From positions 1-22,321 of the forward strand of contig CAZMFZ010000055.1 of assembly GCA_964565665.1 (NCBI GenBank): 22,321 nucleotides of DNA. Reading direction: 5' to 3'. Positions 1 to 8,308 of the stretch are shown piece by piece (position 1 is the stretch's first letter; the number at the start of each line of letters is the position of its first letter). The notes below the pieces were generated by a model. It was given only the letters and a program-made list of their open reading frames with translations. It made no database searches and was not told the origin of the DNA. The translations under genes were made by a program, and so were the position numbers. The stretch comes from CAZMFZ01 sp964565665 (lineage in GTDB: Bacteria > Bacteroidota > Bacteroidia > Cytophagales > UBA9547).

Positions 1-1766
1 GTTGCAAAGGCGTAAAAAAAGAATCTATATCGCAAAATGAGATAAAGAAAGCAAATGATTTCTTTGAGCGGGTATTTAACGAATCGGTAGATAGAAGCCC
101 CATTTATCAATCGTATTTGGGTATCAAAAAAGATTATGATAAGCTTGATGATATTTCTTCAGAAACAGAAGCTAAAGAATTTGAAATAACAAAGAATGAA
201 TTGGCAAAGCTGAAATCCGAAATAGACTTTTCTAAACTTGATGAGGCTACTAAATTGAGTTACCAACTTTTCGAATACAGTTCTAACATAGAAATAGAAG
301 GATACCAATGGCGTTTGCACAATTATCCAGTAAATCAGATGTTTGGATGGCATGCTGACTTACCTGCTTTCCTTATCAACATTCACTTAATTACAGATAG
401 CAGCGATGCCAAGGCGTATATTTCCAGATTAAAAGCAACAGGAAAGTTGGTAGAGCAATTAATTTCAAGCTTAAAGGAAAGAGAAGAGAAAGGAATAATT
501 GCTCCCAAGTTTGTGTTTCCAATGGTGATTGATGATTGTAAAAACCTACTTGCAGGAAAGCCATTTGACGCTACAGTCAAGGAAAAGTCAACATTATTAG
601 ACGACTTTACCACTAAATTAAATGCACTGAGTATATCAGGTGCCTCCAAACAAATGCTGGTTTCACAAGCTGAAAATGAATTGATAAATACCCTAAAACC
701 AGCATACTTGCAGCTAATAGCCGCACTTACTACACTTGAAAAAAAAGCCGACACTAAGGATGGGGTTTGGAAATTGCCTGATGGAGATAAGTTTTATACT
801 TATACTTTGAAGTCGCAAACCACTACGCGCATGAGCCCTGATGAGATTTTTAACCTTGGTACCTCAGAAGTAAGCCGAATTCAAGGCGAGATGCTTCAAA
901 TAATGAAACAGGTTAACTATAAGAATGACAGTTTACAGTCGTTTTTTAAGTTTATGAAGACTGATAAACAGTTTTATAAACCCAACACGCCCGAGGGAAG
1001 AAAACAATATTTAGATGAGGCCACAGCTTTGATTGACACCATGAAATCAAAGCTCGATCAACTATTTATTACCAAGCCAAAAGCAGAAATGTATGTAAAA
1101 GCAGTAGAGCCATTCAGAGAAAAATCTGCAGGTACGGCATTTTATCAAGATCCAGCACCGGATGGCTCTCGTCCCGGTACGTATTATGTAAATTTGTACG
1201 ATATGAGTGCCATGCCTACCTACGAGATGGATGCACTGGCTTATCACGAAGGCATTCCAGGGCATCACATGCAGCTAGCCATTGCTCAGGAATTGGAAAA
1301 TGTACCTAAGTTTAGGAAGTACAATTCCGCCTACACCGCTTATGTAGAAGGTTGGGCGTTATATACCGAGCTGATACCCAAAGAGATAGGCTTTTATAAA
1401 AACCCCTATTCAGATTTTGGCCGTCTTTCAATGGAGCTTTGGCGTGCTTGCCGCTTGGTGGTTGATGCCGGTATACATTACAAAAAATGGACAAGGGAAG
1501 AAGCCATAAAATATTTGCAAGACAACACCCCTGCCACGGATAGAGAATGTACTAAGTCAATAGAAAGATATATCGTAATGCCTGGTCAAGCCACTGCCTA
1601 TAAAATTGGAATGCTAAAAATACTTTCACTCCGAACATTAGCAAAGATAGAGCTAGGTACTAAGTTTGACATTAGGGAATTTCACGAAGTGGTATTACAG
1701 AATGGGGCTCTACCACTGGATGTGTTGGAGAAGCTGGTAAAGGAGTATATAGCTGCAAAACAGTAA
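1..1766 (+). CDS. DUF885 family zinc-metallopeptidase-like lipoprotein (5' end cut by window)
   Basis: The reading frame is open from the first complete codon (position 3), so the gene starts upstream of the window. A TTG at 117 is in frame but would remove 38 coding residues. The visible part is 587 residues. The first visible residue is Cys in the context C-K-G-V-K-K. With the start just outside, this fits a lipobox cysteine, suggesting an exported lipoprotein (inference, because the hydrophobic stretch is not visible). The zinc-site signature HEGIPGHHMQ is at 1245-1274, followed by YVEGWALYTE at about 1341-1370, whose Glu (1347-1349) could be the third ligand. Both are hallmarks of the DUF885 family, which has a gluzincin-like HExxxGH motif. 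The substrate is unknown, though peptidase activity is the usual assumption. The gene ends at a hairpin terminator and converges on the cold-shock gene. Family assignment is strong and function is not. Confidence 0.88.
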   Translation, partial: CKGVKKESISQNEIKKANDFFERVFNESVDRSPIYQSYLGIKKDYDKLDDISSETEAKEFEITKNELAKLKSEIDFSKLDEATKLSYQLFEYSSNIEIEGYQWRLHNYPVNQMFGWHADLPAFLINIHLITDSSDAKAYISRLKATGKLVEQLISSLKEREEKGIIAPKFVFPMVIDDCKNLLAGKPFDATVKEKSTLLDDFTTKLNALSISGASKQMLVSQAENELINTLKPAYLQLIAALTTLEKKADTKDGVWKLPDGDKFYTYTLKSQTTTRMSPDEIFNLGTSEVSRIQGEMLQIMKQVNYKNDSLQSFFKFMKTDKQFYKPNTPEGRKQYLDEATALIDTMKSKLDQLFITKPKAEMYVKAVEPFREKSAGTAFYQDPAPDGSRPGTYYVNLYDMSAMPTYEMDALAYHEGIPGHHMQLAIAQELENVPKFRKYNSAYTAYVEGWALYTELIPKEIGFYKNPYSDFGRLSMELWRACRLVVDAGIHYKKWTREEAIKYLQDNTPATDRECTKSIERYIVMPGQATAYKIGMLKILSLRTLAKIELGTKFDIREFHEVVLQNGALPLDVLEKLVKEYIAAKQ

Positions 1767-1783
1767 ACGTGTATATAAATAAG

Positions 1784-1816
1784 AAAGCCCTTGAAATAGT
1801 ATTTAAGGGCTTTTTT
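1784..1816 (+). terminator. Rho-independent terminator between convergent genes
   Basis: A perfect 9-bp inverted repeat, AAAGCCCTT (1784-1792) and AAGGGCTTT (1805-1813), encloses a 12-nt loop and is followed by further T residues to 1816. It lies 18 bp after the stop of the DUF885 gene. On the opposite strand the same hairpin is followed by a looser T-rich run (TTTCTTATTTATA reading left from 1786), so it may also end transcription from the convergent cold-shock gene. Confidence 0.8.
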
Positions 1817-1872
1817 GCTGATGTACATTGGCTACAACTTCGTAATTCTGAAATTAAATCTATGCTAAGCTA

Positions 1873-2064
1873 CTAGGCTTTTGCTACATTAATTGCGTTT
1901 ACTCCTTTTTTGCCTTCCTCAAGTTCAAACGTAACGTGATCGTTTTGTTTGACTTTGTCTTTTAATCCAGTGGCGTGCACGAAATACTCTTTCGAATCTG
2001 CATCGTCCTTAATAAAGCCATATCCTTTGGCCTCATTGTAAAATTTGACTAATCCTGTAAGCAT
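1873..2064 (-). CDS. Cold-shock domain protein (CspA family)
   Basis: A 63-residue single cold-shock domain, the usual length for this family. The RNP1 motif KGYGFIK is at residues 13-19 and the RNP2 motif YFVHAT at about 27-32. The C-terminal EEGKKGVNAINV pattern is typical of Bacteroidota members. These proteins bind single-stranded RNA or DNA in the cytoplasm and act as RNA chaperones. The ATG start at 2064 gives the standard N-terminus (M-L-T-G-L-V-K-F). The gene stands alone, converging on the DUF885 gene and diverging from the glycan block. The 183-bp upstream gap would allow a leader, but I could not find a convincing TAnnTTTG promoter on this strand. Confidence 0.95.
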   Translation of the reverse strand: MLTGLVKFYNEAKGYGFIKDDADSKEYFVHATGLKDKVKQNDHVTFELEEGKKGVNAINVAKA

Positions 2065-2170
2065 TGAACTATATGATTGAATTTAAAATGTTTAACTAAT
2101 GTAATAATATTTTTCAATCACGGCAACGAAACTTGGAAATTATTTTTTGATTAGGGTATACTTGATCATT

Positions 2171-2203
2171 TTTGAAAGTGAATACCGCATTACCGTAGGT
2201 TTG
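2171..2203 (+). promoter_or_regulatory. Bacteroidota-type promoter for the glycan operon
   Basis: The -33 box TTTG (2171-2174) is separated by 21 bp from the -7 box TAGGTTTG (2196-2203), an exact match to TAnnTTTG. A start near 2210 would leave a leader of about 40 nt before the first methyltransferase at 2248. Confidence 0.65.
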
Positions 2204-2247
2204 CATCTCAAGACATATTATTATAATTTAGCAAAAATTATCCCCCA

Positions 2248-2973
2248 ATGTTTTTCAATTTTTTAGTTAAAAAAAGCAATTTCTTTTTCAAGCTCTTCGG
2301 CTTGCAATTAAGCTATATTAACACTTCAGAATCTAACAAGTACAAGTGGTTGACTGCATATAACATTGATGCTGTAATTGATATTGGAGCCAATCAGGGT
2401 CAGTTTGCACTAAAAATTTTTAAAGCTATTGAGCCTAAATTTATTTATAGTTTTGAACCAATCGCATCCACATTTCAACTTCTCAAAGAAAAAACTGAAA
2501 AGTATACTAATATAAAAGTTTTTAATATTGGTATAGGTGAGGAAAATAAATTTGTAGATATTAATATCAATTCTCATTCTCCGAGTTCTTCGCTATTACC
2601 TTTGGCAGATTTTCACAAAAACAGCTATCCTGAGTTTATAGAAAATGCAATTGAAAAAATAGAAATTAAAACTCTAGATAGTTTGATTTCCGATCGTGAG
2701 ATACAATTAACACTAAATACACTTTTAAAGATAGATGTGCAAGGCTTTGAAAAATTTGTATTACTGGGAGCAATAGAGACGCTACATAAAGTAAAAATGG
2801 TATATGTAGAAGTTAGTTTTGTGGAAATGTACGCCAAACAACCATTATTTACAGAAATATATGATTACTTAATCGAGCAAGGATTTCAAATGATTGGTGC
2901 TGATAATTTGGCTTTGGATAGTAACAACTCAAAACCTTTATTTTTTGACGCCTATTTTATCAGAAATAATTGA
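2248..2973 (+). CDS. FkbM family SAM-dependent methyltransferase
   Basis: A 241-residue protein. The SAM-binding motif I is VIDIGANQGQF (residues 43-53), with an acidic residue closing the next strand (SFEP, 68-71). The FkbM signature LLKIDVQGFEKFVLLGA begins at residue 159. This family O-methylates sugars or secondary metabolites, and in glycan clusters it usually modifies a polysaccharide or glycolipid sugar. It is the first gene of a tight four-gene + strand run: the next ATG lies 2 bp after its stop, and a phylum-type promoter lies just upstream. The ATG at 2248 is preceded by no clear Shine-Dalgarno sequence. The exact acceptor cannot be told. Confidence 0.9.
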   Translation: MFFNFLVKKSNFFFKLFGLQLSYINTSESNKYKWLTAYNIDAVIDIGANQGQFALKIFKAIEPKFIYSFEPIASTFQLLKEKTEKYTNIKVFNIGIGEENKFVDININSHSPSSSLLPLADFHKNSYPEFIENAIEKIEIKTLDSLISDREIQLTLNTLLKIDVQGFEKFVLLGAIETLHKVKMVYVEVSFVEMYAKQPLFTEIYDYLIEQGFQMIGADNLALDSNNSKPLFFDAYFIRNN

Positions 2974-2975
2974 AT

Positions 2976-3857
2976 ATGGCAATACCTATAAATAACAGTA
3001 TATTCCTATATAATTGTGCCTGCTGTAATGCTGAAAATATAACTTTATATGCTAAAAATTTAGTTTACAAAGCTCCAATTTTTTATTCCACCTCAGAAAT
3101 TACACTTGAAAATAATACAGAACTTTGGAAATGTAATACCTGCAATTCTGTTTTTTCACAATATAGAATTCCTGAAACAGAAGCACAGAAATTATATTCT
3201 ACTGGTAATAGCAGCAGCAGGTGGAATACAGAATTAAGTTTTGAACAAGAAAAAACAAAGCAATTAGTTGATACTATAATTCTTTATATAACTAACAAAA
3301 GCAAAATTTTAGATATTGGTTGCAGTACAGGCAAATTGCTTGATTTTGCAAAAAGCGTAGGAGTTGAAAATTGCTACGGAACGGAATATTCCCAGGAGTC
3401 GCAAGAAATATGCTCACAAAAGTATCATAAAATTATAGATGACATCCCCTTATACAGCAATTATTTTGATGTAATTACAGCTTTCGATTTAATTGAACAT
3501 ATTTATGACATTCCCAAATTTTTCCTTTCCTCATTTGAAGCTTTGCAAACTGGTGGGTATTTAATACTTCTAACTGGTAATTCAGAGGCTCAAACTGCGA
3601 GGTTACTGAAGGGAAACTGGTGGTATTATAATTATCCCGAACATATTGTATTCCCATCAAAACAGTTTTATTCAACTTTAAAAGAATTTGAGCTGATTGC
3701 TTATTGTAAGGTACACAACGGAAAATCTTATGCAGGAAGCTTATTGAAGCAATTTTACAAGTTTATCTACTATATCAAGCTTAACAAAAAGTATATAGGT
3801 TTACCTTCGTTTATAAAAGACCATCATTTGGTCGTATTAAGAAAAATTGAAAAATAA
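2976..3857 (+). CDS. Class I SAM methyltransferase with N-terminal Cys-rich (zinc-ribbon-like) segment
   Basis: I chose the ATG at 2976 (293 residues), 2 bp after the upstream stop, rather than the in-frame TTG at 2970, which adds two residues. Cysteines at about 14, 16, 17, 53 and 56 (C-A-C-C and W-K-C-N-T-C) form a possible metal-binding N-terminal module, as in several sugar C- or N-methyltransferases. Motif I is ILDIGCSTG (about 111-119) and AFDLIEH at about 169-175 is the usual post-motif of the Methyltransf_23/25 group. Its place between an FkbM methyltransferase and two glycosyltransferases suggests it modifies a sugar or glycolipid of a surface glycan (inference). Its last 11 bp overlap the next gene. 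Confidence 0.85.
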   Translation: MAIPINNSIFLYNCACCNAENITLYAKNLVYKAPIFYSTSEITLENNTELWKCNTCNSVFSQYRIPETEAQKLYSTGNSSSRWNTELSFEQEKTKQLVDTIILYITNKSKILDIGCSTGKLLDFAKSVGVENCYGTEYSQESQEICSQKYHKIIDDIPLYSNYFDVITAFDLIEHIYDIPKFFLSSFEALQTGGYLILLTGNSEAQTARLLKGNWWYYNYPEHIVFPSKQFYSTLKEFELIAYCKVHNGKSYAGSLLKQFYKFIYYIKLNKKYIGLPSFIKDHHLVVLRKIEK

Positions 3858-5019
3858 GCAGTATATATTATTCACCGAAAATCCGCCACTTAGAAACAAA
3901 GGCTTTGGATTTTCAGTATTGTTGTACGAAATAATTGCAGCCAACACTTTGCTATTTAATACAATAATTGCTTTTAATGATAATGATGAAATTTCAGATA
4001 ATGAACTAATTGAAACGGGCGTAAAAACCAAAATTATTGATATTAAATACATTCAAAATGCCTTCAATAGCTATAAATGGAGGTATATATTTACATTTTT
4101 TAAGTTCTTAACTGCATTGCCCTCATTATTAAAGATCTTCAAGCAAAATAATCATTTTCCTATATTATTTTGCGTGGGAACTTCATCCAAAATTTTGATA
4201 GAAGCGTGGATTATTGGCAAGCTTACCACAAACCCATTACATTTTTATATAGTAGATGATATTATAGCTATTAACAAACACGCAAACAATAAGCTTGATA
4301 GTTTTATTGCTCAATTTTTCCTAAAAAGATTGCTTCAAAAAAGTAAGCAACTCTTATGTATTTCTCAGGGATTGAGAGAGAAGCTTCAAAAATATATAAA
4401 AAACAATGCAGAAGTAATATTGCCGGTATTCAGATTAATAGATAAAACAAAAATTAATCCTAGTAAATTAAATAGGGATGCTATGAAAATAGTATTCACA
4501 GGAGGCTTGAGCTTTTTGTATAATGACACAATTAAACTTTTTGATACATTTTTAGCCGGATATAACTTTGAAAATGACACTAAACACCAATTAATTATTC
4601 AAACCTATTCGCAAAAAAAGAAATTTGATGATTTGAAATTATCGGAAAATTCCATTTACAGAACATCAGTAGATAGAGAACAGGCTGTGAAAATATTATA
4701 CGAAGCAGACATTTTTCTAATACCTTATTCATTTTCTTCACAACATCAGGAGATTGTTTCTACTTCGTTTCCCCAAAAATTTGCTCAAATTATTCAATTT
4801 CAGAAACCAATATTAGTTTTTGCTCCTTCATATTCATCATTAGGCAGCTTTTGTATGGAGAATAGCATGAGATTTTTAGTGAATACTACTGAAAATTCAG
4901 ATTTGAGTAGTGTATTCAATCAAATTTTAAATGAATCAAATCAAATGAATTACAATGAAATTTACGAGAGTAACTTCTCTCCAAAAGTGGCTTCCAGTAT
5001 TTTGTTATCCAGCTTATGA
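3847..5019 (+). CDS. GT-B fold glycosyltransferase (GT4-like)
   Basis: A 390-residue protein that starts on TTG at 3847. The frame has a stop at 3838-3840 and no ATG for more than 200 codons afterwards, so the TTG is effectively forced. It overlaps the preceding gene by 11 bp, which suggests translational coupling. The N-terminal domain carries the pattern LHFYIVDDI and LLCISQGLREKL. The C-terminal domain opens with KIVFTGGLSFLYN and ends with a donor-site-like region (ADIFLIPYS ... FPQKFAQIIQFQKPILVF). This layout is typical of glycosyltransferase group 1/4 enzymes using nucleotide-sugars at the cytoplasmic membrane face. The classical EX7E motif is not obvious, so the specific family is uncertain. 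Confidence 0.78.
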   Translation: MKNKQYILFTENPPLRNKGFGFSVLLYEIIAANTLLFNTIIAFNDNDEISDNELIETGVKTKIIDIKYIQNAFNSYKWRYIFTFFKFLTALPSLLKIFKQNNHFPILFCVGTSSKILIEAWIIGKLTTNPLHFYIVDDIIAINKHANNKLDSFIAQFFLKRLLQKSKQLLCISQGLREKLQKYIKNNAEVILPVFRLIDKTKINPSKLNRDAMKIVFTGGLSFLYNDTIKLFDTFLAGYNFENDTKHQLIIQTYSQKKKFDDLKLSENSIYRTSVDREQAVKILYEADIFLIPYSFSSQHQEIVSTSFPQKFAQIIQFQKPILVFAPSYSSLGSFCMENSMRFLVNTTENSDLSSVFNQILNESNQMNYNEIYESNFSPKVASSILLSSL

Positions 5020-5999
5020 AAAGTGTAAAATTTATCCCTAATACGCCATTTGCTTTTTCATATGGAGGCTTTGAAATACAAACCCAATCTACTTTAAATG
5101 CAGTTGTAAAAGCTGGTGTAAATGCCTCATTGATAGATTTTTATAGTAAAGACAAAAGCTTTGATATTGTACACCTTTGGGGTGCATCTCACACTTCAGC
5201 CAAGCTCGCCACTTTAGCAAAAAAGGCTGGTAAAAAAGTGATTATTACCGCCCTACTCTCCTATTTTGAAAATTTTAAAGAAATAGCGGAATATAAATTG
5301 GGTGATTTGATTCGCAAAAATGAATATTTAAAATCATTGGCAAAAAATACTGACGCTTTTATAGTAGTAAATGAGGCACAGCGAAAGGCAGCAATCAAAT
5401 ACTATTATATAAATGCAGGTAAAATAGCAATTATTCCAAATGTTGTTGACGATGTTTTTTTTGAAATAAATGATTACAAAAAAAATAATTATGTGTTGTG
5501 CTCTGGCAATATCTGTAGAAGAAAAAACCAGTTAAATCTTGTAAAAGCTTGCATAAAAGCAAACACTGAATTGATTTTACTTGGAAACGTGCTGGATGGA
5601 GAACAGCAATATGCTGCAGAAATTGAAAAATTAATAGCTAAAAACAATAAAATTCAATGGATAAAAGGGGTAGAACATGGTGGAGAAGAAATGATGGCAC
5701 TGTACAGAAATGCAAGTTTGGTAGCCTTGCCTAGCTTTGTTGAGCAGCAGCCAATAAGCCTTTTAGAAGGTGCTGCAATGCATATTCCTATTTTGTGTGC
5801 TCAAAAAGCGTATGGACAACAAGAATATTATCAAAATGCTAAATTAGTAGTTCCTGAATCTGTTAGCTCAATTGCAGAAGGCATTAAAGCCGTTTTCAAT
5901 TCCCCAGATAAATATATTGTGCCTAATGAAATGGCGCGAAAATGTGGCACTACAACTATTGGGAATGCTTACAAAACCATATATAAAACCCTTTTTTGA
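5016..5999 (+). CDS. Glycosyltransferase family 4 / group 1
   Basis: A 327-residue protein, short for GT4 (usually 350-400). Its start overlaps the previous stop in an ATGA arrangement (5016-5019), implying coupling. The N-terminus has a glycine-rich SYGGFEIQTQ acceptor-domain loop. IIPNVVDDVFF (139-149) and LCSGNICRRKNQ (161-171) mark the domain junction and donor nucleotide loop. The EX7E motif is clear: E243 and E251 in FVEQQPISLLEGAAM. It is the last gene of the + strand glycan run, and the next gene converges from the other strand 25 bp on. The predicted role is sugar transfer onto a lipid-linked or surface glycan. Donor and acceptor are unknown. Confidence 0.88.
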   Translation: MKSVKFIPNTPFAFSYGGFEIQTQSTLNAVVKAGVNASLIDFYSKDKSFDIVHLWGASHTSAKLATLAKKAGKKVIITALLSYFENFKEIAEYKLGDLIRKNEYLKSLAKNTDAFIVVNEAQRKAAIKYYYINAGKIAIIPNVVDDVFFEINDYKKNNYVLCSGNICRRKNQLNLVKACIKANTELILLGNVLDGEQQYAAEIEKLIAKNNKIQWIKGVEHGGEEMMALYRNASLVALPSFVEQQPISLLEGAAMHIPILCAQKAYGQQEYYQNAKLVVPESVSSIAEGIKAVFNSPDKYIVPNEMARKCGTTTIGNAYKTIYKTLF

Positions 6000-6024
6000 T
6001 AACAATCTAAAGTTTATTTTGATT

Positions 6025-6897
6025 TCATAAATTATTTTGATATATATAGGTAGTAGGGTGGATAATATAATTATTCACGATTTTCAAGGCTGAAAATTCT
6101 TTATCAAATAATTCAGTGATTTTACCCCCCGTAGTTGTGCCTTCATAAGCATGGTAAGAAGCTATTACAGCCATTGCATTTTTATGAGATAATATTATTT
6201 TACCCAAGTCTTGGGCTATTGCTAATTCAGCACCTTCAATATCTATTTTTATAAAGCTCAATTTTGCTGAATCATTTACAAATTCTATAATAATTGACTG
6301 TAAATCAATAGTTTGAATATTATAATTTGATGCGATGTTCGTATGAGCTAAAGTGAATTTAATTGGGTCGAAAGCAAAAGTTCCTGATTGGTTGTATAAT
6401 CCTTTGGGTATAATTTTGATATTTTTAACACCATTAATTTTGATGTTGTATTTCAAAATCTTTAGCATTTTATTGTCTGGTTCTAAGGCGATAACAATAC
6501 CTTTTTCACCTACTTTTTTAGCAAATAGCAAGGAAATGAATCCTGTAGCAGCTCCAGCATCAATCACCGTTTCTCCTTCTTGAGGCGTTTTGAGAAGCGT
6601 GTAGCCTCTCCATTCGCTTATTAATTCAAAGCAAGGGTTAATCAATGTCTTTACTACTACGTTTTGAAATTTTACAGTCCAATGATTGGTAAAAAAATTA
6701 TATTCAAAAGTGGGTTCATAGTCATCTTTATAATACCCCAGTGAATTGTCAAATATTATCTTGTAAGCGTTTCCAGTTCTGATTACCTCAAAATCTTTTC
6801 TTTCAAAATAAGAAATATACCGCTTTACATCTTTGTGGTGCAAATTAAGAAAGGCATACTTTAATCTTCTTATAAGCCCTTTTATAAAAAAAATCAT
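6025..6897 (-). CDS. FkbM family SAM-dependent methyltransferase (second copy type)
   Basis: A 290-residue protein with about 100 residues before the methyltransferase fold. Motif I is VIDAGAATGFISLLFAKKVG (111-130), LEPD at 138-141 is the SAM-ribose acidic motif, and SFIKIDIEGAE (214-224) is the FkbM hallmark. It differs clearly from the first FkbM gene in length and N-terminus, so it is not a recent duplicate. Its ATG overlaps the stop of the flippase gene by 4 bp (6894-6897), so the two are co-transcribed. It probably methylates a sugar of the same surface glycan (inference from context). Confidence 0.9.
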   Translation of the reverse strand: MIFFIKGLIRRLKYAFLNLHHKDVKRYISYFERKDFEVIRTGNAYKIIFDNSLGYYKDDYEPTFEYNFFTNHWTVKFQNVVVKTLINPCFELISEWRGYTLLKTPQEGETVIDAGAATGFISLLFAKKVGEKGIVIALEPDNKMLKILKYNIKINGVKNIKIIPKGLYNQSGTFAFDPIKFTLAHTNIASNYNIQTIDLQSIIIEFVNDSAKLSFIKIDIEGAELAIAQDLGKIILSHKNAMAVIASYHAYEGTTTGGKITELFDKEFSALKIVNNYIIHPTTYIYQNNL

Positions 6898-8225
6898 GTA
6901 TACTTAAATTTAGAAAGTGATTTTATAAATAGTGAAAGTTGAGTTCTAGTTTTAACAAAAAACAAATCGATTAAAAACATAGATGCTATAAACCCGAAAA
7001 TATTAGCCCATATAGCACCTATTGCTCCAATTTTGGGTACAAGTAAAATACTTAGCCCAATATTTACTACCGCCCCTGCCATTAGACAATATAAAGAGTG
7101 TTTTAATAAATTTTCATTTACATAATATACCGATTTACTTACACCTACAAATGCAGCAATTAAACGAATGCCCGAAAAAGAAAATAACAGACCTGCAAAA
7201 ATATAACTGTTACCAAATAAAAATTCAATTCCCCATTGGCCAAGCAAAAGCATAAAAACGGCTATAGTTATGGAAAGCCATGTCATCAAACTGAAAAAAT
7301 TAGCCAATTTACTTTGGTATACTTCTTCATTTCTAAGCTTGGCTTCTGCAATTTTTGGTGAATAAGAGGCGTAAATGGCCATAGGTAAAAATAAAATTAT
7401 ATCTACCATTCGCATGGCTACCGCATATTGTCCTAAATCATTTTCGGATACAAATTGCCCTACAATTATCTGATCAATTTTGGTTTGTGACACTAAAGCC
7501 ACACTTTGCAATATCATTATCCCACTATGGCTAAAATAGCTGGTAGTCTGCCTAATATTAGCTTTCCATTGCAAAATGTACTCATTTTTATAGGAATAGA
7601 TGGCAATAAGTCCTAAACATCCTAATCCTATTTCTGCAACGTACGACCATACAAATGCAGAAAGCGGGGCATTGTTTAGTATTAGTATTATTTTTACGCC
7701 ACTTAATAAAATAAAGGCAGCTGTACGTACATAAGTTGGATATTTCGATTTAAGAATAGATTGGAAAAATAAATCAATAATATCAAAAGCCTGAAAAAAG
7801 AAGCATGAGCCAAGAATAAATACCATCCAGAGCATTTCTGAATCACCTGGCTTCAAAAAATACATAATTGTGATGGCTGCAACAAATCCAATTACCGAAG
7901 AAAAAAATTTTAATATAAATCCACTTCCTAGTATTTCACTTTTTCTTTCTGGAAATCGAGCTAAGTCCCTCACTATCAGAGAGTCAATTGAGAAATTGGT
8001 AATGGGAGTAAATAAAATCATAAAAGAATTAACGTAGGTGAGTTTTCCGAAATCTACCGGGCCTAAGTATCTGGCTACCCATACTCCCGTAATCATTCCC
8101 AATGCGATTCTTATCATTCGATCTATGATAATCCACACCGTGTTATTAGCAACTTGCTGGGCTTCCACACGCTTGAAAAATCGAGAGTAAATGAGTTTAT
8201 TTAAAAAATATTCTGCCTTATTCAC
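6894..8225 (-). CDS. Wzx-type oligosaccharide flippase (MATE/MOP superfamily)
   Basis: A 443-residue, very hydrophobic protein with about 12 predicted membrane segments. The N-terminal pattern NTVWIIIDRMIRIALGMIT ... VARYLGPVDFGKL is typical of polysaccharide biosynthesis proteins of the RfbX/Wzx type, which move undecaprenyl-linked glycans across the inner membrane. It starts on GTG at 8225: an in-frame stop at 8229-8231 leaves no upstream start. It is followed by the second FkbM methyltransferase with a 4-bp overlap. With the two glycosyltransferases and two further methyltransferases across the convergent gap, it suggests a partial glycan assembly locus. No Wzy polymerase or ligase is visible here. 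Confidence 0.9.
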   Translation of the reverse strand: MNKAEYFLNKLIYSRFFKRVEAQQVANNTVWIIIDRMIRIALGMITGVWVARYLGPVDFGKLTYVNSFMILFTPITNFSIDSLIVRDLARFPERKSEILGSGFILKFFSSVIGFVAAITIMYFLKPGDSEMLWMVFILGSCFFFQAFDIIDLFFQSILKSKYPTYVRTAAFILLSGVKIILILNNAPLSAFVWSYVAEIGLGCLGLIAIYSYKNEYILQWKANIRQTTSYFSHSGIMILQSVALVSQTKIDQIIVGQFVSENDLGQYAVAMRMVDIILFLPMAIYASYSPKIAEAKLRNEEVYQSKLANFFSLMTWLSITIAVFMLLLGQWGIEFLFGNSYIFAGLLFSFSGIRLIAAFVGVSKSVYYVNENLLKHSLYCLMAGAVVNIGLSILLVPKIGAIGAIWANIFGFIASMFLIDLFFVKTRTQLSLFIKSLSKFKYT

Positions 8226-8262
8226 TTCTCAAAATTAGATGATTTAACTTCAATGCTGTGAA

Positions 8263-8308
8263 GATTGAAATAGAATTGTTTAAAATTCAAATACACTATA
8301 TTTCAATC
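8263..8308. repeat. Inverted repeat at the 3' end of cruF
   Basis: A perfect 10-bp inverted repeat, GATTGAAATA (8263-8272) and TATTTCAATC (8299-8308), has a 26-nt spacer holding a smaller nested pair. The right arm covers the cruF stop codon, and a second small hairpin (CTTCA ... TGAAG, 8248-8263) abuts it. There is no T-run on either strand, so it may be a weak terminator or processing site between cruF and the flippase gene, or chance in AT-rich DNA. Confidence 0.35.

Noticed and set aside
117..119. TTG at 117 as the start of the DUF885 gene
   Set aside because: The frame is open to the window edge and the upstream codons read as coding sequence beginning at a possible lipobox cysteine, so the true start is outside the window.
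383..754. - strand ORF of 123 residues inside the DUF885 gene
   Set aside because: Shadow frame opposite a clearly conserved coding region.
2065..2200. Promoter for the cold-shock gene on the minus strand
   Set aside because: No CAAAnnTA with a properly spaced CAAA (the reverse complement of the phylum promoter) was found.
2970..2975. TTG start at 2970 for the second methyltransferase
   Set aside because: The ATG at 2976 is two codons later and lies just after the upstream stop; the extra two residues have no support.
8230..8237. TAnnTTTG-like -7 box upstream of the flippase gene
   Set aside because: It has no -33 partner and lies only 5 bp before the GTG start, so transcription would begin at or inside the coding region.
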